Assembly (NCBI GenBank): GCA_036939355.1
Contig: JALLAP010000067.1
Coordinates: 1-21,485 of the forward strand
From: Thalassiosira profunda
Lineage: Eukaryota; Bacillariophyta; Thalassiosirophyceae; Thalassiosirales; Thalassiosiraceae
Direction: 5' to 3'
DNA length: 21,485 nucleotides
The translations under genes and the position numbers were made by a program. Under the pieces are notes generated by a model. That model did not search any database and had not been told where the DNA came from. It saw only the letters and a list, made by a program, of their open reading frames with translations. Shown here one piece after another: positions 14,821 to 21,485 of the stretch; positions within the stretch are counted from its first letter, which is position 1; every line of letters starts with the position of its first letter.

Positions 14821-17088
14821 ATGGCCCGACTTACCAACCACGACGACGACGACGCGGCCCCACCCACTGGCGGCGGTCCTCAAGAGGCGGAGGAGGCGGA
14901 GGAGGCGGGCGGCTCGCTGCGTCCATCGGTTGCAATGTCTCCGCTGTCGCCCGTGAGCGATTCTGGTGCGAACACCCCCATCAGCCGTGACACCGCAGTT
15001 GCAGCGGGCGTCGAGAATCACCCCTCGCCCGACAGCGCTCCGGTGCCCGTCGCTCAAGCCGCCACCGCCCTCGAAATGGAGGAAATGCGTAGCAAGAGAG
15101 GCGTGGAGGAAGTTGACTCGCCAAGAGATGACGCACCCGTGCCGGTTGAAATGATGGACACGTCATATGACAGAGCAGAGAAGGGACGTGTGGAAGTGGT
15201 TGGTGGCGACGATGAGGGGCCCAGGCCTCAGGCACAAAGTATTGAAGACGGCAGCAACGCCAAAATTGAAGCCAAGAGGGCATCGTCGGGTATTGCCTCG
15301 CGCCAAGTCCAGGCCCGGGCGGCGGCCATCATCGAATCCAAGAGCGCCGAGTCGAGTGCCGCCCAGCCTCGAGCAGCAATGGGATCCTCTGGCACGAGTG
15401 ATGACGTTGAGGATGCGCACCCCACGCTATTAACTCCAACCGTTAGACCGCCTCCGCCCTCGATGCTGCCTCGCAACTCGTCCTCAACGGCCTCAGCTGA
15501 GCCCTCAGTTCCAATTTTGCAGGCCCATCTCGTCGAGGATGAGTCTGAGCGGCCAGTTTACGATGCAGTGCCTGTCGGGGAAGAGCACTGGGCGAAGCGA
15601 CACCAGAAAAAGATCATTGGGGTATTTTTCTTAGTGATTGTTGCAATGGCCGTGGCTTTCGGTGCGGCTTTCGGAACGGGTAGCGATGATGCTGCCATGG
15701 TGTATGGTAGTCAGTGCTTTACGAGCAGTGGGGAACTCCAGGCTGCCGTCAACGGCTACATAGCTGGAGGGGCTGCCTGTTCTAGAGGTGACAGCGAGTG
15801 TGAGATCCTTGAAACGTACGGGTGGCCGATCGGGACGTGGTGCACATCCAATGTGACCGACATGTCGGAATTGTTTCAGGGGAAAGACCTTTTCAATGAA
15901 GACCTGTCGTCGTGGGACACCTCTAAAGTCACGACCATGGCGGAAATGTTCTGGGATGCATCGTCATTCAACGGGGACGTGAGCAATTGGGACACATCCA
16001 AAGTCACTTCAATGGAAAATATGTTCGATATGGCCAGGGCATTCAACGGGGACGTGAGCAACTGGGATACCTCCAATGTCACTTCAATGTATTCGATGTT
16101 TTATGAAGCCTCTTCTTTCAACGGGGACTTGAGCAATTTCGACACCTCGAGAGTTACTTCAATGGAGGGAATGTTCTCTGAAGCCTCTGTATTCAATCAG
16201 AACGTGAGCAATTGGGACACCTCCAAAGTAACTTCGATGATTGGAATGTTCGCTGGAGCCAAGGCGTTCAATGGGGACGTGAGCAACTTCGACACCTCAA
16301 GCGTCACTTCAATGCAATACATGTTCGCTGAAGCCTCTTCCTTCAACGGGGACGTGAGCCATTTCGACACCTCGAGAGTCACTTCGATGGAGGGCATGTT
16401 TGGTTGGACCAATTCCTTCAACGGGGACGTGGGCAACTTCGACACCTCCAACGTCACGACGATGTATTGGATGTTCTCGGACGCCACTTCATTCAATCAG
16501 GACGTGAGCGGTTGGGATGTGGCCTCCGTTACAGACATGCGTCATATGTTCGGCGGAGCCACTTTTTTCAGTCAAAACCTCTGTGCCTGGGGCGTCCATT
16601 ACAATACTATTGTTTCTTTGGCTGAGACAGTCGACTGGATAGACGACCCATACGACGGCATGTTCAACGGAACGAGCTGTCCCAACCAAAACGATCCTGC
16701 GGGGCCTTACTCAAACTGGTGTGCAGCAACATGCGACAGTGACGGGCAAGCTTCCACGTGCCATGACGTCGAAGTGAGCATCCTCCTCGATAGCTCTCCT
16801 TTGGGCGTGGGTTACCGTTTGTCCAAGTTCGAATCTAACGGCATTGAAACCGCCATCGATTCATTTCGTTTCGATGACTCTCTGGCCAATGAACGATACA
16901 CTCGAACCTACTGCCTCGAGACCGGCAGATACAGTTTTTACATGTTTGATCGTTCCGGCGACGGCATCTGTTGTTCGAAGGGCAACGGAGAGTATGCAGT
17001 ATCGAGCGAGGGAGCGACGCTTGCCCAGGGAGGAGAATTCGAGACATTTAGCGAAGAAGCCGTGTTTGACATCCCAGCTGTGGCATGA
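14821..17088 (+). CDS. type II membrane protein with BspA-like/DUF285 repeats and C-terminal GDGICC module (paralog C)
   Basis: Intronless, 755 residues, start by homology (MARLTNHDDDDAAPP). Layout as in A and B: acidic N-terminal region with DSAPVPV/DDAPVPV and SYDRAEKG motifs, EEHWAKRHQKK, a single membrane helix (about 265-286), Cys cap, and ten DUF285 units ending at CAWGVHYN. Unlike A and B it continues after the Cys tail into a ~110-residue module: STCHDVEVSILLDSS, GVGYRLSK, FRFDDSLANERYTRTYC, SGDGICCSKGNGEY and GGEFETFSEEAVF. This looks like a compact extracellular beta-domain; similar GDGICC segments recur in diatom secreted proteins (from memory). It appears to be the complete ancestral architecture. 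Its central tract (15559-15917) is identical to gene B. The gene is convergent with the minus-strand modular protein, 153 nt apart. Confidence 0.9.
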   Translation: MARLTNHDDDDAAPPTGGGPQEAEEAEEAGGSLRPSVAMSPLSPVSDSGANTPISRDTAVAAGVENHPSPDSAPVPVAQAATALEMEEMRSKRGVEEVDSPRDDAPVPVEMMDTSYDRAEKGRVEVVGGDDEGPRPQAQSIEDGSNAKIEAKRASSGIASRQVQARAAAIIESKSAESSAAQPRAAMGSSGTSDDVEDAHPTLLTPTVRPPPPSMLPRNSSSTASAEPSVPILQAHLVEDESERPVYDAVPVGEEHWAKRHQKKIIGVFFLVIVAMAVAFGAAFGTGSDDAAMVYGSQCFTSSGELQAAVNGYIAGGAACSRGDSECEILETYGWPIGTWCTSNVTDMSELFQGKDLFNEDLSSWDTSKVTTMAEMFWDASSFNGDVSNWDTSKVTSMENMFDMARAFNGDVSNWDTSNVTSMYSMFYEASSFNGDLSNFDTSRVTSMEGMFSEASVFNQNVSNWDTSKVTSMIGMFAGAKAFNGDVSNFDTSSVTSMQYMFAEASSFNGDVSHFDTSRVTSMEGMFGWTNSFNGDVGNFDTSNVTTMYWMFSDATSFNQDVSGWDVASVTDMRHMFGGATFFSQNLCAWGVHYNTIVSLAETVDWIDDPYDGMFNGTSCPNQNDPAGPYSNWCAATCDSDGQASTCHDVEVSILLDSSPLGVGYRLSKFESNGIETAIDSFRFDDSLANERYTRTYCLETGRYSFYMFDRSGDGICCSKGNGEYAVSSEGATLAQGGEFETFSEEAVFDIPAVA

Positions 17089-17241
17089 GGAGCAACGTGC
17101 GAGAGCTAAGATAAAAGACAGCATAGATACTCTGAAGCAAATTGGCTCAGATCCTTTCTTATCCTTGCACAGTTCGGGGGTTCATCACCGATGAGCAACA
17201 GCGTGAGTCTCTGACTGCCCAACGGTCTCCCTTGGTCACAT

Positions 17242-18798
17242 TCAAGCCAACGCTAGCGACCCCAACACCACCAATACTCCCGCAAGACCAGCAAACTCAG
17301 TTGCCGCAGCACTCCCGCCGGTGCTGCCTTCATCGCCTTCATCCCCGATGCCCCCTTCCCCTCCGTCGTCGCAGCCAAACAGGTTCACCTCCTGCGCAAA
17401 CGTATCCTCCGCCACGGACTCCTCCGCGTCGAACTGGACCTCGAACTCGCAATCGGGAACGCATTCCCAGGCGCGGTACGTCGTCCCGAGCTCGGTCGAG
17501 ATCGGGTCGAAGTACACGTTCGAGCTGTTCGACGCCGATGCCGACGTCGAGATTCGGGCCCAATCGAAGCCGCCGGGGATGGCCGGCACTGATTTCCCCT
17601 CCAGCTCGTACTCGTCCGGGGCCACAACATTTACTACCATCAACGCCTCGCCCTCCCCGAGGCACAAAGCCTCGGCGTCGGCGCACTCGTACGAGTCTCC
17701 CAAAAAGGTGGTCTCCTCCAGCTTGTCGAAGTACGACAATTCCTTCCGCCGGTACACCACGCCGTCCCTCGCCAGCGAGTACAGCGGCCACACCAATTCG
17801 CTCCCCTTGCTCGACGTCACCGTAAACTTGGCGCATTGCCCCTTCGGAATGCAGCGGACCTCGTGGTAAAGCGACGTGTCGGCACACCCAGGAAACGTCC
17901 AGCTGTCCGCCTCCGCCCACGCTCCGTCCTCATACGTGCTCAATTCCCACGAGAGGTTGATCTCCTCGTCGCACGCCAACTCGGACGTGGCGCGGTGCAC
18001 GAACAGCTCCACGAGCGATTCGTCCTCCTCGCACTCGTTCGCCGGGCATCCCTCCCCAAATAAGACGGAATCGAACAGCTTCCCCTCGGCCTTGGCGAGC
18101 GGCGTGCCGTCCCACCGCAGAGAGTGGCTCGATTCCGCGTCGGTGACGCCGGGGATGCGGTGGAAGTTGTCCCCGACGAGGTAGCGGTAGCATCCCTCCC
18201 GCGGAAGACATTCCCGATAAGTGTGGAGCGTGTCGAACGTGTCGCCCTGGCAGTCGTCCTGGAAATTGTCGCATCCGAACAGCTCGTTGCCCTCCCAGTC
18301 TTCCACGCGGTAATCCTCGAAGCCAAGGCTGGACCAGTACTGATACTCGAACACAGCTTCCCCGTCGTCGCAGGTCGGAAGGCAGTACTCCCCAATTTCG
18401 GTGGACGTGATGCTGCTCCCGAATTCGCCCTTGTGCGTCCTCCCCGTTTCCACAGCCGATCCGTCCCAGGAAATCTCGTAGCTGTCCAATGGCAGGTCCG
18501 ACACGGTCACCTCGAGGCACGCCCCCTCTTTCGGGACGCACGCCTCAAAGTCGGCCAGATTTTCGTAGTAGTCGTAGTCGGCCCGGTCGGTGTAGTTGGT
18601 GGCATCGACATTTCCCGAGGGGCGGACGGTGACCCGTCGGAAGGCGAAGGGGTCTTGGTTGAACTCGTCTTCCGTCAGTGTGATGGCGACCTTGAGCTGA
18701 GCGTGGGTGTCGTTGCATTGCGCTGCCGCGAACGAGGAGAGGTGGGAGAGGAGGACGGCGAGGGAGATTGCCGCGGCGGTGGAGCTGGGCGATTTCAT
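17242..18798 (-). CDS. secreted, probably GPI-anchored protein of four Cys modules, unknown function
   Basis: Single exon, 518 residues from ATG at 18798. This start is preferred over the in-frame ATG at 19029 because it begins a good signal peptide (AAISLAVLLSHLSSFAAA, cleavage near residue 26). The mature part divides into four ~110-residue modules. Each has a central Cys-Pro-x-x-x-Cys-type turn (ACVPKEGACLEV, ECLPREGCYRYLV, RCIPKGQCAKFTV, ECVPDCEFEV) followed in most by a short W/Y-DG strand and a final aromatic/Cys segment. The pattern TYRECLPREGCYRYLVGD ... LRWDGTPL ... GKLFDSVLFG resembles the C-terminal module of gene C. A Gly/Glu/Ser linker and a C-terminal hydrophobic run (EFAGLAGVLVVLGSLALA) preceded by small residues fit a GPI signal. 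No catalytic motif is visible. A surface or wall protein is likely. Confidence 0.82.
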   Translation of the reverse strand: MKSPSSTAAAISLAVLLSHLSSFAAAQCNDTHAQLKVAITLTEDEFNQDPFAFRRVTVRPSGNVDATNYTDRADYDYYENLADFEACVPKEGACLEVTVSDLPLDSYEISWDGSAVETGRTHKGEFGSSITSTEIGEYCLPTCDDGEAVFEYQYWSSLGFEDYRVEDWEGNELFGCDNFQDDCQGDTFDTLHTYRECLPREGCYRYLVGDNFHRIPGVTDAESSHSLRWDGTPLAKAEGKLFDSVLFGEGCPANECEEDESLVELFVHRATSELACDEEINLSWELSTYEDGAWAEADSWTFPGCADTSLYHEVRCIPKGQCAKFTVTSSKGSELVWPLYSLARDGVVYRRKELSYFDKLEETTFLGDSYECADAEALCLGEGEALMVVNVVAPDEYELEGKSVPAIPGGFDWARISTSASASNSSNVYFDPISTELGTTYRAWECVPDCEFEVQFDAEESVAEDTFAQEVNLFGCDDGGEGGIGDEGDEGSTGGSAAATEFAGLAGVLVVLGSLALA

Positions 18799-19672
18799 GA
18801 TGCCCAATGTTACGCCCCCTATGATGTGTTTTGTTGCGATTGCAATCGAGACACATGATATGAGCATCAACTCGGCCGAGCAATTGCAAACATATCCGGG
18901 CATTCGCTCACCGAGACAAGCCAAACGTTGGCAATCTATCGCCGCCTCGATGTGTGTAACTGCCGGTGTGTGTCGTCTGTGGCGGGACGAAGAATCAGAG
19001 TGCCGCAGAGGTGAGTGCGAGTGTTGCAATTATTTGCAATTTGCAACAACGGGGTTGCAACTCTGATGCAATCACTCGTCAATCCTCAAATCGAGGCAAC
19101 ATTCCACAACCGAAATGAGGACAATGTCTAGTTGCAAGCTCAAGAGGATCGGCGGTAGCGGCGCTGGACTCCGCGCCCACACAACATGACTTTGCAATTT
19201 TGCGCGCATATTATCGGATCCTTTTAGAGACAAAAGACGATCAGACCGCTCCAACTCACCGCCGCGCGTTGGGGCACTGCTCCAGGGCCTGGCCGGGGGG
19301 TTGTGGGGAGTTAGGCTGCGCCGCGGCTCCGAGTGAGCTGGGGGAGTGAGAGGACGACGAGGAAGGTGGACGGAGTGGCGATTGGGCATTGGCATTGGAT
19401 CGGCGGATCCTCACTTTGGTGTTCAAAAATTAGAGCTCTTAGGTTCTCGTGCCAAGGGAAGAAGTTATTTGAGTATAAGTCTATTGAAGTATAGAAGAAG
19501 TACCTCTACCGGAGGATGACACGTTTCAGAGCTGCCGCGCTCGAGAGAAGAGAGGCTACTTGCAAAGGAATTCTTATTGTTTTTGGAGGGAACTTGAGAA
19601 GGCAAAAAGAAAAAGTTGAGCGAGGAGCGAGCGAGTAGGAGCCGAGGCACCAACAAAACGCATCACATAACC
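18799..19672. promoter_or_regulatory. divergent promoter region with TTGCAA cluster
   Basis: 874 nt between the modular secreted protein (-) and the glutamate receptor (+), with no supportable gene. Contains nine TTGCAA hexamers (18840, 18884, 19024, 19034, 19041, 19055, 19132, 19192, 19560), four of them within 37 nt. No TATA box was identified with confidence. Confidence 0.6.
19024..19060 (+). promoter_or_regulatory. cluster of four TTGCAA palindromes
   Basis: TTGCAA at 19024-19029, 19034-19039, 19041-19046 and 19055-19060, with start spacings of 10, 7 and 14 nt, followed by a TGCAAT at 19067. TTGCAA is its own reverse complement and is the core half-site arrangement recognised by C/EBP-type bZIP factors in animals; whether a diatom factor uses it is inference. 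Confidence 0.55.
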
Positions 19673-21485
19673 ATGGCCGAGGGCTGCCCCTGCGCCAACG
19701 AGACGGCCGTCCTGGCCTCGCTGTCCGACCGGCGGTGCCGCCTGCCCGCCGCGGCGGGCGGCGGGGGCGACGGGGGCGGCCTAGTCGCGGGCGAGAGGGA
19801 CGGCATCCGCCTCACCCTCGGCGGATCCTGCGTCCCCTTCGAATACGGCAGCTCCAATTGCCTCCAGCACGACTTGCTGCACGATCCTTCCTGTCGGGTC
19901 GCCGATGCGGGCGACAAGGTGATCCCCGCGTATTGCTTCCGGCCGTTTTGCTACGTCGATCGGGACGTGTGCAAGCGGGAGTCCGAGGAGCGGGTGTACC
20001 GAAGGTGCGTCGTTCTCTCTTCTCTTGTGTCCACACAAGTGAGAGTGTTTCGATATTAACCTCCTCCCTCATTTCCATCGCAACAACAGCGGCTACTTCG
20101 CGTTCGACTCCGGGGTCGACCTGTTCTACTCGTACAGCGCGTGCAATTCGACCGCGGAGGATTGGCTCGCGGTGGAAGAGGACGTCGTGGGGAGCCGGAC
20201 GCTGGGGGCGGTGTCGATCGAGGCGAACGTGCCGAGCTACCTCATTCCCAGTGAGTGAAATCTCTGCGCGCATATCGTGTGTTTGTTGTTTGGGGTGCGC
20301 GTCAATTTGCTGCTGAACTTTGTATCGTCCCGCAAATGGAAATGCTCACATGATGTGTCCACTTTTGTTCGCGGAATAAAGTGATGTTCAAGCGGGGAGA
20401 GGGCGGGGAGATTCTGTCCGCAATGGGAAGCGAGTACTACGACGACAGCGCCCCGTTCGAGGGAGCGTACATCAGTTACATTACAAAGATCGCGGAGGTG
20501 AGCACTTAAAGCATGTGTATGGCTTTAATTTATGAGCACATCTAATTCTCTTTTGCTTCTCCCCAGATATCGAACGGGGATATTGAGAAAATAGCTTTCA
20601 CCCATCGCTCGAGGGCGTCGAGCCTCGTGCACCCGACCAGCTCGTTCACGGCCAGCGTGCAGGACATCCAAGACGGATTGGTCGACATGGTGAGCTTCGT
20701 TTTGCAGACATCGTGTGCACCGGCGACCGACGCGGCTCTCTCACTTTCACATATTTTCTCCAGGCGGTGGGGCCGTTTTGGATCACGAGCCAGCGCCTCA
20801 AAATGGCGGCGTTCTCCCTGCCCGTCGTGTACGACAAGGTGAGTGCACGTCTGTGCATATCATGTGTCCGTTGTTGGGGAATCGCATCTGACCTTTTTTG
20901 TATGCTGCAACTCATACGATCGCAAGACATTTCTGGTGATTCCTAGACCTGGGACGACCGACACATTGAGTGAGCAAACTTCGAAGGTTCTTGCTCCGTT
21001 CTCGTACGCCCTGTGGGGACTCGTTCTCGTGGTCATCTTTGTGGCGGCGGCGCTCTCTGTTTGGTTCTTTGACAAGAGCATCGTGCGGAGGACCGAACGG
21101 AGGATGTCTCGCGTTCAGAACACACAGAACAAGAAACGACGACGAAAAATTGCGTACGCCCGGCTGACACTCGATTCGTTCCTCCAAAAGGGATTGTACT
21201 TCTGCAGTGCCGGGGTGGAGCAAGAGGAGGGCGCGGGCCTTCCCTATCAGCTTTTAATGTTTGGTGCGTACGGCTTGCACCCTTTGACCAGATTGCATCA
21301 ATCTCATCCGATCTCATATGAAATTGCCTGTCTGGTGCTCGCAGGGTTTGGGTTCTTCATCCTCATTGCAGTGTCCGTGAGTGGTCCTTGCCAACGCTCC
21401 CAGTTGCTCGCGACATATTGCATCTCACCGGTCTAAAATGCTTGTGTCTCGCTCCAGGCTTATGTTGCAAATCTGGCGGCCTTTC
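19673..21485 (+). CDS. ionotropic glutamate receptor-like ligand-gated channel (3' partial)
   Basis: Exons 19673-20004, 20090-20250, 20382-20497, 20567-20689, 20764-20838, 20927-21263, 21345-21376 and 21458 to the window edge; introns have GT(G/C)...AG ends and all phases join cleanly, giving at least 401 residues. The N-terminal part is Cys-rich (GCPCAN, CLQHD...CRV). The S1 ligand-binding lobe ends in VDMAVGPFWITSQRLKMAAF, matching the iGluR DMAVGxxxITxxR motif; Arg255 is the residue that binds the ligand carboxylate in the family. PFSYALWG and the M1 helix (about 297-317) follow, then a basic loop, a pore-loop region (GLYFCSAGVEQEE), and M3 (GFGFFILIAVS joined by splicing to AYVANLAAF), equivalent to the SYTANLAAF gating signature. 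It would be a cation channel gated by an amino acid. No signal peptide follows the chosen ATG, so an upstream exon may be missing. Confidence 0.88.
20024..20039 (+). repeat. perfect inverted repeat in iGluR intron 1
   Basis: CTTGTGT-CC-ACACAAG, 7-bp arms with a 2-nt centre, 19 nt into the intron (20005-20089). It is a variant of the TGTG/CACA quasi-palindromes found at similar positions in other introns of the window. Confidence 0.75.

Noticed and set aside
18799..19029. 77-residue extension of the modular secreted protein
   Set aside because: It would place the signal peptide internally; the inner ATG at 18798 gives a standard secretory start.
1..21485. tRNA, rRNA, transposon or viral genes
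   Set aside because: I found no B-box-like GGTTCGAATCC context with an acceptor stem, no rRNA-like sequence, and no transposase, integrase or reverse transcriptase motifs in any frame.

Overview
This is nuclear DNA from a eukaryote, most likely a diatom or a close stramenopile relative. Genes carry short GT-AG introns (about 69-170 nt), intergenic DNA is fairly GC-rich, and there are no operons. One gene encodes a Lys/Gly/Ser/Tyr-rich protein of silaffin/cingulin character. There are also membrane-anchored BspA-like (DUF285) repeat proteins, a secreted chitin-type LPMO, a class C GPCR and an animal/plant-type ionotropic glutamate receptor. The organism call is an inference; no rRNA or other phylogenetic marker is present.

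Layout. 395-1139 (+): silaffin-like gene with a duplicated exon; its 5' end is unresolved. 1843-2184 (-): small secreted protein. 2669-4663 (+): type II membrane protein with DUF285 repeats (gene A), followed by a decayed C-terminal module (4664-4925). 5909-9198 (+): four-exon class C (GABA-B-like) GPCR, 1000 aa. 9523-10777 (+): two-exon LPMO with a Thr-rich linker and a Cys-rich tail. 11190-11907 (-): two-exon group I truncated hemoglobin with a C-terminal membrane anchor. 12113-14005 (+): DUF285 gene B. 14238-14646 (-): truncated hemoglobin pseudogene. 14821-17088 (+): DUF285 gene C, which keeps the full C-terminal module. 17242-18798 (-): secreted, probably GPI-anchored protein of four related Cys-containing modules. 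19673-21485 (+): ionotropic glutamate receptor, cut by the window edge inside the M3 helix.

The centre of the window (about 11.0-17.1 kb) is a tandem duplication of a divergent pair, hemoglobin (-) and DUF285 protein (+). The second hemoglobin is dead. Genes B and C share a 359-nt tract without a single difference inside otherwise diverged sequence, which points to recent gene conversion. Genes A and B have each lost the C-terminal module that gene C keeps.

Signals not explained by the genes: a quasi-palindromic motif close to GTGCACATCATGTGTCCAC inside most introns of unrelated genes; dense TTGCAA hexamers in the promoters of both receptor genes; and a CTACGTAG-type element 75-88 nt upstream of all three DUF285 start codons. 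Most products are secreted or on the cell surface (wall matrix, polysaccharide oxidation, sensing, adhesion), so the locus reads as a cell-surface/sensing neighbourhood; a joint function is inference only.
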